From contig OX465580.1 in NCBI GenBank assembly GCA_950022655.1, positions 125,595,016 through 125,659,015 of the forward strand: 64,000 bases of DNA. The letters are read 5' to 3'. How positions within the stretch are numbered: position 1 is the stretch's first letter; every line of letters begins with the position of its first letter. Under the pieces are notes generated by a model. That model saw only the letters and a program-made list of their open reading frames with translations. It searched no databases and was not told where the DNA came from. The DNA comes from Alentia gelatinosa. Taxonomy: Eukaryota; Annelida; Polychaeta; Phyllodocida; Polynoidae. This document shows positions 9,304-20,059 of this stretch, one piece after another. The translations under genes and the position numbers were made by a program.

Positions 9304-9856
9304 TATTGTCCAAATCCTCTCTTTGTTCTGCGAAATTCTCTGTGTATTTCCGTATTTCCGTGCGCTTTTGCGTGATTATATGGACCATTATCGATATGAA
9401 TCGAGGGGAACGGCCGCCATTTTGTTTGTTTATTTTTTTCCCGAAAATGTCAACAGATCACGTGGTACAGTGTGGCGTAAAAATATTTTACGCCATGGTG
9501 CGGCCGAACGGAATCTTTTCTCCTATCGCGTAAAAGTGAGACATTCGTGCACCGGTATATAGTAATATGTATTACTCACGTTTTTGAATTATCGACATAA
9601 TATAATAATCAAATGGACTCTGTTGCATATATACATACGATGTAAACTTTCCACCCACCAACAATCAGTTACTTTTGCAGATTAAACAGTATTGGGTTTG
9701 GTTTTTTCAAAGGTGTTTATTCATTAACGGAACATTAGTAGGTATCATTTATATACCCCATATTCGGGGAACTAATAACATGAACATCAGTATTTGTCTT
9801 GATTTCTACGCCTTCGTGATACTCTGTACAATCATGGCTAATAATCCTGTGCCCTA
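9304..9856. other. Noncoding flank
   Basis: No gene recognised. The stretch contains two overlapping chance frames around 9284-9562 in different phases, without domain signatures. Confidence 0.4.
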
Positions 9857-10480
9857 TTTTTTTTTTTATATTAATCTTTATTCTGGAGTGATCTACTAGG
9901 ATGGAAATTCACCCTATTTTCGGTAGGCTCCAGGGCCATATTTCATTTTCGGTATTGATATAGGAGTTGGGTTTAATATATAGAGAAGAACATTTGATAC
10001 AAGGTGTCATAAATAGATATGATAATACATCAGTATACACTTTCGATTCACTGCAAAGTACAGACAACGATACTTAATACTACAAGGTATTTACATATAT
10101 TTAATAGTTACATAAAGTGAGATACGTTAATAATGATGTGGTGGAGCCTGTATTTGGGATATGGGAGATTACAGCACTCAGTACATTATACGTTGGGCAG
10201 TGAGGTTTCCCTTTGTGTATGCCTTGAATTTCTCATTTGTCGATATAAGTCTTGTATCTGAGTTAAGATTATTCCAGGCAGTACCAGTTTCGTATAGAAC
10301 ACTTCTCCTATATAAATCAAGATTAAAAGCATTTTCTAACATCAGAGGGGCAGCGCCAGAACGAGTGTTTCGCGGTTGGGGGTCTGTTTGGCTTTCCAGT
10401 TGTATTCTATTATGGGCAAAATTTAATATTCCGTTGTATAGACTTATTTCGTGCCATCTCAACTTCCCATTCATAATGCA
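9857..10480 (-). pseudogene. LINE 3' end: RT ORF C-terminus plus tailed 3' UTR
   Basis: On the minus strand 10474-10178 translates to the C-terminal signature of non-LTR retrotransposon ORF2 (LYRRSVLYETGTAWNNL..., then ...FKAYTKGNL), the region following the reverse transcriptase in CR1/RTE-like LINEs. Downstream are about 300 bp of 3' UTR, an AATAAA signal near 9885 and an A-rich tail (T tract at 9858-9868 on the plus strand). It is 5'-truncated; the upstream boundary is uncertain and may reach about 10700. Confidence 0.6.
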
Positions 10481-11091
10481 AGTATGGGTCTCTATTCAAG
10501 TGCGCTCGGGGAGAGATCAGTTCAGGTCCACAGGAATCGAGCTTGTAGGGCTTCCTTACAGAAAGTAAACTAATTCCAAATCGAAGCGGTGGCGGGTCAA
10601 AGTGTTCTGCCATGGCGGTTGAGAGTTCCTGGCTCCAACCCATCCAAACTGAAGCCAATGATCTAACAAGTGGAGAGCAATATGGTGGCCACAAATCTCA
10701 CCTGACCACCTTCCAACAGACCCCCTTGTGGGAAATGAGGGATTAGCTTTGATTAATATGGGTATTTAATCAACCAGGTCGCTCAGTAAATGAGACAGAA
10801 AGGTCATGTCAATAAAGTATGTGTTCTTACTTGTAACACCACTATAGTTCCCATGTATCATTTTCTATTTGTACTTGACGCTGCCGCAAACATGTGGAAC
10901 ATACATAAATAATGTAAGCACCGGGTTGACGTAACTGATATCTTAATAATAAAACAAATAATGATTTGAAGTAGGCTATTTAATTTTCAGTGAGTATTTT
11001 TTTTCCACAATAATAGATCTTTTCCTTGGCATTATTTTTTAAGGAACTCATGCTTTCTCGTGCTCGTGACTACGCTTAACACATCCTGGCT

Positions 11092-11093
<2 letters not shown>
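10481..11093. other. Noncoding, possible LINE continuation
   Basis: Part of this stretch may be 5' continuation of the LINE fragment, but frames are broken. Nothing else recognised. Confidence 0.3.

Positions 11094-11171
<78 letters not shown>
11094..11171. repeat. (TA)n microsatellite
   Basis: About 78 bp of TA dinucleotides continuing into (GATATA)-like units. Confidence 0.95.
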
Positions 11172-11173
<2 letters not shown>

Positions 11174-11217
11174 TATAGATATAGATAGATATATCTACGT
11201 GAAAATGTCCTGCCGCC

Positions 11218-12363
11218 TCAAACAACTACACTACAATGCGCCAAAACGCCACATAAAATCTGAATATCCTTATAAGAAGCGAATTCTTTCTCCAAAAAAC
11301 TTAGTACAATGTCATTCAATCTTGACAATTTCCCCAGAGGAAGAGATAGTGTCATAGACACACTGTCTAACTCTGTTCCCAGAAAAACAACTTTTTCGCT
11401 TGGAGTCACAAGTTTTTTCCAGGAAATTCTGAATCCTAAAGACTTCAATAACTTGATTAAGGCATCCAGAGATTCAGTGCAAGTATCTTTTCCTGGCAAG
11501 TATCTTTTCCCACCACAATAGAATCGTCCAAATATGTTAAAGCGATTTCTGTACATATATCTTACAATAAAATCAGTTATACTTGAAAAAATAATTGGAG
11601 CACATTTAAACCAAATACCAAGGAATTTGATTCCAATACCAAATCCTCTCCATCTAGATTCCAGCGAAAACCCTGGAATTTTCGGTTTTCTGGAAATACA
11701 GGTATTGAGCGATAAATAAGTAAAACGGTCACATACATCAAACATAGAGTTATTGAAACTCTGGTGAAGAGGGCGCTTTCAGTCTGTAATAGGCCGTAAT
11801 AGACCGGTGCTTTTCTTTGCCACAGCACCAATAGCATGAATGCAAGCTGGTATATGATTGACTACCAATATTTTCTGTTCTTCTAATTCAGATAAAATAA
11901 TCGCGTCCTATCGTAAAACTGGATGAGTTTTAATCTTGGCTACCGTATGCCACGACTGGGGTTTGGCATAGTGATTTCACGAGGCGAAGCCAAGTGAAGT
12001 CCGGAGCCATAACTCCAGGAGTGGAATGCAGTGGCCAAGATTAAAACGAATCAGGTTTTGATTTTATCCTACCCTGTCTCCTCGATTTTGGAATATTACT
12101 TGATAATAATTCTGTATGCCACTAGTGGCATATGAAACTCCGTAACTCCGTAACTCCGAAACTCCGTCAGCGTGGCATACGGAAACTCAATGTTAAGCCT
12201 ATGAGATTTTATATTAGGGGTAGGATAAATTTGAGACCTGAATTGACAATCATAAATACTCTTGTAGTTCACCGTATCATACAAACCACAAAAATTGTCA
12301 TCCACAATTTTAAACCCGTTCTGGACTCCAGAAAAAATAAATTCCGCATTTTCATCAATGATA
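11218..12363 (-). pseudogene. Decayed Ngaro-like reverse transcriptase
   Basis: Minus-strand fragments align by eye with the intact pol at 6238-8061. At 12363-12230 a piece with SGVQNGFKIVDDN matches SGLCNGFKIIDDN of the intact protein. From about 11908 down come HAIGAV, LRPITD followed by TGA where the intact protein has Cys, IYRS(I/V)..FQGFRW, FKCAP, the active site YLDD in a shifted frame (around 11523-11534), and VVFLGTELDSV. There are multiple frameshifts, including one next to a 17-bp tandem duplication in 11468-11515. A family 1 palindromic element (11909-12227) is inserted within it. It is non-functional and clearly a different lineage from the intact element. Confidence 0.8.
11909..12227 (+). 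repeat. Family 1 twin-palindrome element, copy b (inside an RT pseudogene)
   Basis: This is a hairpin half (11909-12060) with tip GAGGCGAAGCCAAG, then linker GGTTTTGATTTTATCC and a core ending TATTAGGGGTAGGATA. The core contains AATGTTAAGCCTATG. It is highly similar over its whole length to copy e at 42127-42429, but carries a short extra repetition of AACTCCGT units near 12135-12165. It splits the decayed RT. Confidence 0.85.
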
Positions 12364-13372
12364 CCAGGCTGCTGCCTCGGACGCCGCTACCCCGGCAAAA
12401 TTGTCGAGGTACGCGAGGACTGATTAACCTCTAAGCTTGAGGATATAGACGACAGCCGCCGTTGTCCTATGGCAGGCTACCGAAGAGGTACAGCAGCCAA
12501 AGGGGGAAGAGTTCTCGACATAGACCCCTTCGTTAGTCCTGAAGCATAAGAATGGCATGTCTGCCGGGTCTATGCGCAGCTGTCTATAGGCGCGGCTGAG
12601 GTCCGCTTTCCAGACGTAAGCGCAGGGTCCCGACCGACGGGCCAACTCCACCAGGTCATTGATGGAGGGAAGGGTGTAGTGTGTCCGAGATAAATCCCGC
12701 CTGGGATCCCATCGTTAACTGATTCACCTGGTGGAAATGACAAGTCAAGAATAACTGTGATCCCCCCCCCCCCCCCCCCGCCCCCCTTGGGGCATGTGAG
12801 GAGGGGGGAAAACTGACACCACTCGGAAAAAGGGGAATCCTGAATAGGTCCAGTGAGGGCGCCCAAAGCGACCTCCTTTTCCATGAATGCGTTTATTTTT
12901 GCTATAGCGACATTGGCCGTGTGTTGATTCTCCAATTGGCCACCCGTATTCCAACAGGTCGCACAAGCGTTCGTCGTGATATCCCGAAAGTAGACGCCTC
13001 CAGGCCATTATTATTAGGCCAGACTGGACGGGGAGGCATGCCCCTAAAAAGTTGGGCTTCCCTGAAGCTACGACGGCTTTGTACTAAAGCAGGGTTCACG
13101 GAAGCAAAGGCTTCAGAACAAGCAGGGCGAGATACAGAGAATCCTAGCCACGATATATCGGTGGTAGTGGGAGGAACTACGCTAACGCTCGTGGCGCCAT
13201 CTAGCGGAGAGTCGGGGAAGCTGCGCTTAGCGGCAGTGGCTTCATCGATACCGTACACACAGTCACAAGATAAAGTATCACAAACATGATCAACAGCGAT
13301 GGGAGTATCAACAACAACAACAGGAGTATCATAGAAGTCATGAGCAACAACAACAGGAGGTTTAGAGACCAA
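12364..13372 (-). pseudogene. Decayed RT of a second retroelement lineage (DIRS/YR-like pol)
   Basis: Minus-strand frames carry pieces of a different RT: an upstream region with GYHDERLCDLLEYGWPIG, then AFMEKEVALGALTGP, SPFSEWCQFSPLLT, a PPGESVNDGIP segment, KADLSRAYRQLRIDP (RT motif A), SPFG and YLDN in place of YLDD near 12400. Frames alternate, so frameshifts are present, one at a pure C tract (12762-12779) that replaces coding sequence. The fragment stops abruptly at about 12363, where the Ngaro-like RT remnant begins. This RT type occurs in DIRS-like elements of aquatic animals; exact assignment is an inference. Confidence 0.7.
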
Positions 13373-13399
13373 TCTCTTGATCCTGGGTCTCTCAAGTGC

Positions 13400-14622
13400 G
13401 GCAACTGCCGAGGCCGGCGTGGAGAAAGCGCCCCATCCGAGGGGGGGAGATGAAGGGGGCGAGCGGGGAAACTGCCTCGCCTACTGCCTAAAGGGCTGCT
13501 GGGTATCCTGATAGGCCTGAGAGGTGGCCTGATGGCTTGCTGGCCTAATTCTGCACTCTGCGTCCGAGTGAGGGTGGGCCAAACCAAGGACATTATAACA
13601 ATAGGCACAGGAGTGCGTGACCGTGGCTCCATCTAAAAGATGCTGGGGGGGGGGGGGGGGAGATGGCACCCTGATGCTCTGTTGTATCTTGAGCATGGAG
13701 GGAACTGTGTCGTCAGCCTGGGCTTGTTTTCACGTTTCCTATGTTGATCCGAGTCATGGCGAGGGGGAGTCTCAAAGCCTCCACCCGACTCATAGCCGTG
13801 GGCAGATGCTGTATGGCTCCTTCGTTTGCCCACCCCCTTCCCGTATTCTCCTCAGAGATACGGGAAAAGGTCTCCTCTGACCAGTGACAAACTCGTTCCT
13901 GCGGATTGTTTACAGCATATTCTAATATTTCTCGGAAATGGAGTACTAACTTTTGGTGGATTGGAGCCCCTACCGGCTTGTCGCCCACCATCCTAAGGAG
14001 TCCCCACAGATATTCTTGAGCAGAGAGGGAGCTGAGTGAAGCCTTTTCTCTTTTTCAGACCCCTCAATACATACTGGTGGGGTTGACTCCTACTTTGGGA
14101 ACTCAACACGGGGGTTGATGAGTTCAAAATCGCGTCGACTTGGGAGGTAATCCGATTGTCCCTGTAGGCTGCCCCATCGTAGGCTCCGTAAGCCTGCGCG
14201 CTAGGCCCTGAGGTGCAGAGATCCATGGTGAGGCTTGATACAGGTGTCGATGGAGTGCGGCGCACCGCAGGCCTCGTAGGCATGAAGAGTCCTTGTGGAG
14301 AAATCGCTCCAGCTTGGAAAGTCTCGTCCCTGGATGATTCATTCTCCTGAACGAGTTTTGTCTTTGATCGCGGCGCCGTCGACCACGTAGCTGGCCCCTC
14401 AGACGAGAATTTGTTATCCTGGGCAGCCTAGACAACCGCCGCCAGTGCCATCTTGATTTCTTTCATATCGGTTCTAAATTCTTCGATCTTTTTCTCCACT
14501 CTCTTCTCCAACGAAGCCTTCGCGGGAGATTTTTGAACCGTCTTCGTCTTCCCGGAGACCCTTGTGCGTCCCGGAGCCATACCGGGCCGCGCCTTTTGCC
14601 TAGAGAACAAAAAAAGAGCCAC
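13400..14622 (-). pseudogene. Decayed gag of the second retroelement lineage
   Basis: Minus-strand frames give a Lys/Arg-rich start (from an ATG near 14578, KTKTVQKSPAKASLEKRVEK), then WSEETFSRISEEN, and a C-terminal Cys/His knuckle (CAYC...HPHSDAEC, about 13560-13615). They lie in the same orientation and directly upstream of the RT remnant, as gag precedes pol in this class. Frames are broken by several shifts, one at a G tract (13645-13660). Pairing it with the RT at 12364-13372 is an inference from order and orientation. Confidence 0.55.
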
Positions 14623-14712
14623 AATTCTCTCACAAATATGAAAAGATCAAAGTTCCTTTCAAGTCCAGCGGCGCATGTGGTGGCGTGACGTCAGAGGCAC
14701 ACGTCATAGATG

Positions 14713-16012
14713 TTAGTTCGTGGTCACGCCGAGATGTGGCGCTGCCTGCGTTGCCCGGTTTTGCCGCCGTGCCCTTGCTGACTTATACTCGTATACTCGT
14801 CCTAAGTTGAGATATTTCGAGACTGAATAAGAGTCCCCATAACAAAACGATTCTGAACCTAGAAGTTCCGTTTTTTCACGGCACGCAGTATCATAGTCCA
14901 CTAACGATTGACCCGTCACATAAGCCCTCCTATCTGACAAAAAAGCAAAGGCAACATTGATTCCTTGACTGATCATAGACCTCATCAAGGACATGCTACC
15001 ACTAAGGACATAATCTAAGGTCGGTCTGGTTACATCAGTGGGAAGATGATTGTACAGCGAAAAAATTTCTCTCTTACGTTTTTGTTTAGTTTCTGAAGTG
15101 CACATGTGCGAATACTCCACCGGGATCCCTTGGGTCAATGTCATTGAGTGGAGAATTCCGGAAGTATAGATTGTCCAGCAGAACTGGATTGAAGGCTGGA
15201 ACACCCGCCGACTGGGCAGATGATCCGGCAAAGCCGCGTGGGGTAGAAGTAATGACCTGAGGCTGCCTGCTGGAACTGTCCCTCCGTCCGCCATCTTGCG
15301 TGCCGGCGTCCACCATTCGTCCCCATCCACCATCTTGGTTTTCTGATGAAGGCTGAAGGCCCATCACCAAAAGCTTCATCTTGGCCATCATACTCGTAAG
15401 ATTAGAAAGCTCACCATGTTACGAAGATACTTCTTGTCGATACTTGTAGTTATCGGCCTGGAGACTAGCAATTGCCTCCCGGGGTAATTGCTCATTTGGC
15501 TGAGCGTCCATGCCGGCACCACCAATGGCACCTTCCTGGGCACTGCCATCTTTTTCCAGTCCATTGAGGCTCTTTTCTAGTTCCATTATACGTCTCTCAC
15601 CGGCTTCAGGACACTTAGGACAGCCTTTCCTATATGTCCGACTGTCATACTAGGGGTTGGGGAGTTAGGTCAGTGGTTAGAGCACCGGACTTGTAACCCC
15701 AAGGTTGTAAGACTTTGTGGGTTCGAGTCCCACCCCAGCAGTGGTAGATTTACTGCTATAACAAAGGCCATCCTCCTCATACCATGTCTATGTGGTGTGG
15801 GAAGTAAAAGAACTCTCACCTCGGTAAATGTGTAGGGGTGAGATTTCTACCTGAATTCATCACATAGATTCGATCACCACCCTAGTGGTGTAAAAGAACC
15901 TTGAGAAAGTCTGGAAAGGACCTATAATGGTTGACTGGACGTAAAATCAAACCAAACAAACCAAACAAAACAAATACTGTCATACTTAAAGCCGCAGCTT
16001 GAGCATACTGGC
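14713..16012 (-). pseudogene. Decayed Ngaro-type gag with zinc finger, split by a SINE
   Basis: With the SINE removed, the minus strand reads from an ATG at about 16012: a CxxC...CxxC finger (MPVCSSCGFKYDS before the SINE, GCPKCPEAG after it), a Glu/Lys-rich helix (RIMELEKSLNGLEKD), a stop, Gly/Ser-rich stretches and, after a frameshift near 15100, a core (VLSGSMSLMRSM ... SLVDYDTACREKTELLG ... SKYLNLGRVYEYKSARARRQ). This core has the same layout as the intact gag core (LINYDESVKVEAKIKGLEVF ... VRYLSYDGTQAAAVNRK). It ends at a stop at 14713. Stops and shifts show it is dead. It may belong with the Ngaro-like RT remnant at 11218-12363, separated from it by the second-lineage element. Confidence 0.6.
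15652..15975 (+). mobile_element. tRNA-derived SINE
   Basis: The element is about 324 bp. It starts with a tRNA-like head: A box TAGGTCAGTGG (15666-15676) and a perfect B box GGTTCGAGTCC (15720-15730); the anticodon region TTGTAAC suggests a tRNA-Thr(TGT)-like source with an imperfect anticodon stem. A tRNA-unrelated body follows, then a simple tail of CAAAC units (about 15950-15975). A perfect 11-bp target duplication ACTGTCATACT flanks it (15641-15651 and 15976-15986), proving insertion by retroposition. It would be transcribed by RNA polymerase III. It sits inside a decayed gag zinc finger. Confidence 0.9.
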
Positions 16013-16258
16013 ATTACTAGAAGGAGTACCCACCGCAGTAAGACGGTGTAGTGCGACATCGCGAGAGGTACCAACGTCCTTTTTTTTTTAATTTTTATTG
16101 TCAGTGTCCAGAAAAGAAATTTGGCAGGTGAGTGACGCTTTACCTGCAGGTGTGATCCGTACCTTACAAAGGTGATGCTTGTAGCGCCAGTAGCAGGGTT
16201 GGCCATCAGTAGCGCCACATGGGTTTATAGACAGATATACCCAAGGCATATCTTTACA

Positions 16259-16263
<5 letters not shown>

Positions 16264-16322
<59 letters not shown>
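16264..16322. repeat. (TA)n microsatellite
   Basis: About 60 bp of TA repeats followed by degenerate ATATAC units. The stretch 16013-16600 otherwise holds only an A-rich retroposon-like tail in antisense (T tract 16081-16090 then TTTTTATTGTCAG). Confidence 0.95.
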
Positions 16323-16326
<4 letters not shown>

Positions 16327-16603
16327 CATATATATACCATATATACATACATACATATATATGTATTTTTCTACAATCGCTTGAGTGATTATATGTCTAT
16401 ATATAGATATAGATATACAACAGGAGTTGGAGGGAAAAAAAGAGTAAAAAATGTTCTTGGAGCATATTCTGTGCTTGACTTTTACTAAGATGTCAAGAGA
16501 TTTACCAGCATACTTTGAATCCAGATAGGACATTGTCATATTTTCTTATGTAATTCATCAAATACTTATATTCGAAGGTATATAATAAAATAAAAATGTA
16601 TTT

Positions 16604-16722
16604 CCTTACTGGTACGTACTCACATACCTTGTTTCTTTTGATAAAAATATTCCACTCGCTCTGCGAGCTCATGGAATATTTTTGTCGAAAGAAACGTGGT
16701 ATGTGAGTATGTACCAGTAAGG
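16604..16722. repeat. Near-perfect 119-bp palindrome (foldback)
   Basis: The outer arm CCTTACTGGTAC pairs with GTACCAGTAAGG; inner arms include ACTCACATACC/GGTATGTGAGT, GTTTCTTT/AAAGAAAC and AAAAATATTCCA/TGGAATATTTTT. The tip is ACTCGCTCTGCGAGCTCA. It has the same style of hairpin as those attached to the twin-palindrome elements; a similar sequence with the same inner motif lies at 45690-45810. Confidence 0.85.
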
Positions 16723-17439
16723 TATATACATTTTATCTTTGTATATTGTGGTGTGTTATAATATGAAGTCCTATGGATGTTACATTACTCTGTATCAGAT
16801 GGTATCTGTAAAACTCACTTTTTTGAGAGATGCCTTTGCTTGATAAACAAAATAAAATCCTCACATTACATTTCATCTCTCATTATAGAAACCATTGAGG
16901 ATTACATAGATTTCTTAGAAATGGCCACTACCGTTGGCATTCACTTTCGCGTTCACCATGGAATATATGAAGTACGTAGAACTGAGGGTACTCGGTAAAG
17001 CAGGTGTAGAGAACTTGGCCTGCAGCCACTCTTTTCCCTGTAATTGACGCTAATACTGTCGGTCGACACCCATCTTGGCTGCTGTTAGGGCAGACTAAAG
17101 AGGCGTCTAATTGGAGCCGCCACATTACAGGCTTACCAGGTGGTCAGCTATATGATTAATATCCACAATGAGTTCTGCCATTAAATATCCTGAGTGGTGA
17201 GCATGTAAACGCAGTTCACCGTTCCATGAGAAGTTGTTAAGAATCTATGAATTCCATATGAATATTCATATTCAATGTAGCTTGAAGTCTACTGCTCGAT
17301 ATTCATTAGAGATCTAGATAGTCAAATTTTTGTCAGGTCCATTAGATATCCAACACTGTCAGTGTTTACTGATAGTTGCATTTCATGGGCCTATCATTTA
17401 CAGTTTAGATCCCTTGAATTCAGCGAATGCCTTAAATTG

Positions 17440-17760
17440 ATTTTTACTGAAAAGAATACAGAGAAACGTCCTTCCCCTAGAGCAATGAATGATAGATCAG
17501 AATGTATCAGAACGCGGCAAAGACATTCAAAGTGACTAGACCAAATATCAAGAGCTACAAACGGAGCGCGCTATACAAAGGAGCTCTAAGTTGGAACCAC
17601 CTAACTCCCAATATGGAAAAGACACACAGCTACCTATCATTCAAATACAAACAAAAATCCGGACTTTATCACAGAACTGGATGCTCTGATGTCATCTGCT
17701 CGTCTAACCGTGTGCATACTCTCCTTTTTCACGTTTCACTTTAACTTTTAATAAGCAAAT
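17440..17760 (+). pseudogene. LINE ORF2 C-terminal remnant
   Basis: The plus-strand frame gives TFKVTRPNIKSYKRSALY, KGALSWNHLTPNME and a Phe-Lys-rich end, the C-terminal signature of CR1/RTE-like LINE reverse transcriptase proteins. It is truncated at both ends, with no intact catalytic region. Confidence 0.5.
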
Positions 17761-17929
17761 TTGTAGCTTTAGTAATAGCCCAACCATGGTTAGCAATAGG
17801 AGCTGTACTCAGGTAAACTTGACTGGAGTCGTTATGTTAGAATGGTTATATTTGATTATGGTATTTAACTATATTCAGACACTCTTTTTTATGTAAGTCA
17901 TCGTGTCTAAAATATCTGAAGTTGGAAGT

Positions 17930-18342
17930 GGGGCGTCCACCAACCACGACAAGGCTACGACAAGTGCCGACATGAAAGTTCCAGTCGCAGCCTTGTCGCA
18001 GCCTTGTCGTGAGAAAGGGGGTTCTGCGACAGCGTTGTCGGGACGTGTCGGGAAGTGCACGCTCCACCAAAATTCCTATCGTAGGCCTCTGCGACACGCT
18101 CCCGACACGTCATGACACTCCACGACAAGGGTCCAGTCGTGGGAAATTTTGTCGTAACCTTGTCGGAAGGCCCCCGACAAGCTTCCAGTCGCAGCCTGTC
18201 GTGACCTTGTCGTAGACTCTTGTCGGGAACTGGCGTCCACCAACCACGACAAGGCTACGACAAGGTCTCCAATCGTAAACTAGTCGTGGACCTTGTCGGA
18301 AAGCCATTGTCGTAGCCTTGTCGTGGTTGGTGGATGCCCCCC
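17930..18342. repeat. CGACAAGG-array element with inverted ends, copy 1
   Basis: The ends are GGGGCGTCCACCAACCACGA and its near complement (TCGTGGTTGGTGGATGCCCC). The interior is packed with the octamer CGACAAGG, its complement CCTTGTCG and variants, in both orientations. An internal second copy of the terminal motif lies around 18229. Copy 2 is at 33798-34243. Overlapping frames here are by-products of the repeats. Confidence 0.85.
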
Positions 18343-18890
18343 TTAATACCCTGTGAAGGACGACAGTGTACTCGGCCAAAAGCTTGTTGCTAATCACACT
18401 ACTTTGGCGACCACTAATGAAGTGGTTACTACCAGACTATCTGTTTGATAAAAAGAAGGTGAAATTATTGTACCTCTTGTGAAAGATTGAAAGATATGCT
18501 CAAATAGGTTCCTATGCCTATGCATCCCTCAGGATAAATCAAGTTTCTAAAAAGAATAGTTTTATAATTGTGCCTCTGCACAAGAATCATAGCGCACTGT
18601 CAGGTGTAACATCACTTCGAATCCAAAGTGACTAGTGGTGAGTCTGAGAGTCTGTTTCTCAAATATATTAGGTTATACATAGATTGAGAAAAGAGGTCTT
18701 CCGCGGGCAGTTATTTGAAGTTTTCTTGTAGTAGGCTTATCATGCATCGTTCAAGTCATACTAGATTTACACAGATGCCACATGACCACGCCGGCCGTGT
18801 TTGCCCAAAACATTTCACACCGTGGTAGTTTTGTTACTTTCGACTCTTGGTTGTCTCAGGTTGCAAGTTATGTTAGGTTTTGCTACATTT

Positions 18891-19272
18891 TATTAGAGCG
18901 TGCTTGCACGCACTATATACATCACCTAGAGGTTAGAGGGGTCCATATCGACTTTCAGGGTACTGCATACAAACTATCTGTTCACTATCTGTGTGCTATT
19001 CACTGTGCTATTGAGAACAGAGCAGGGAGCCAGTGTTACAGTCTTAGAGGCATGACCAGCTGACCATGACCAATCACTCAAGACCAAAATACCTCAAGAT
19101 CAACTGGTGCTTGATGGGTTTGTATCATAGATAGGCAGTTGCCGAAAAGGCAAGTTGACTGGGTGCAAGTGGGTTGTAGAAAACTATCCATAGGCTTAAT
19201 CTAAATCAAACTTTTATTTGTTACTTAATTATACGCTCATTCATTTATGATGAACATACTTTTTGCTCCTAG
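18891..19272 (+). repeat. Family D 390-bp repeat, copy 1
   Basis: It starts TATTAGAGCGTGCTTG and ends TTTGCTCCTAG. Copies are at 39990-40382, 41670-42061 and, reversed, 58730-59121. The ends match only weakly as inverted repeats (TTAGAGC versus CTAGGAGC). No reading frame; class unknown. Confidence 0.8.
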
Positions 19273-19564
19273 TTTACCAGAAGCGAAGAAAGAAAGGTTA
19301 CAAAAATAACCCCAACTTATGTGGGAATGAAATTGCGGAATTGCCGGCCCAGAAATATTCAGACAACGGACTAAAAAAAACTTTAAAAGAGCAGTATTAG
19401 AATTAATCAGACCTGGAAGTTCATGTAGTTCATATTACAAGTTGGTTCTTATAAAACATGAAAACATTGATGCATGATATCATTGGGGTACAGAGTCAAT
19501 AATGACTTGGCTAAGTCCACATTGAAGTATAAAGATTTATCATACATTTGTAATTCTATACGAT

Positions 19565-19690
19565 TAGTATAACAATTGTATTTGAAAGGACGAAATAAAC
19601 TCCCTCGGTCCAGACTTTCCGTTAATATAATATCCTCGCGTGCGCTTGGATATTACTACGCGTCTGGTCCTCGTAGATGACAGCCGTCTG
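19565..19690. repeat. Family 2-type hairpin fragment
   Basis: A hairpin with GGTCCAGAC / GTCTGGTCC arms and inner AATATCC / GGATATT around TCGCGTGCGCT, followed by ACTACGCGTC and CTGAAACC. The same arrangement recurs in family 2 elements at 35350-35480 and 39520-39660. Confidence 0.55.
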
Positions 19691-20059
19691 TATCTGAAAC
19701 CTGACAAATCTGCTTATCTACCATATTGGTTATCCTCAATTACTGTAGATTTTAAATCATTTGGATCAGAAATCTGACATGAACTTATTGCATATACGGC
19801 ATAACTGAGGCTTGAGGACTGTTCAGAGCAAAGCCGTACAAGAGCAGTCGGTAATCTCGCTGGATTTAGCGTGCAGGGTGAACCTCATTGAACTTTACGA
19901 GAATAAAGGCAACTCGCAATACTAATCTATAGACAAAAATATGTCAAGGAACCCACTTGAATCAGTATGAGCGAGGCACTAGAAATGACAACGTTGAAAG
20001 GTTTACATTAAAGAAACTACTGTGGCTGCGTAGATTTTATTGGGAAGTTCACAACCTAC

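Noticed and set aside
15661..15740. Functional tRNA-Thr gene
   Set aside because: The anticodon stem is mispaired, A and B boxes are spaced unusually, and the sequence is the head of a SINE with tail and target duplication.
16225..16539. Long frames across (TA)n giving poly-Tyr/Ile proteins (also at 26673-27072 and 27856-28156)
   Set aside because: They are microsatellite translations without start context, domains or codon bias.
18891..19272. Family D as a Helitron because it ends CTAG followed by T
   Set aside because: No TC start, no convincing hairpin just before the 3' end, and insertion between A and T could not be shown for all copies.
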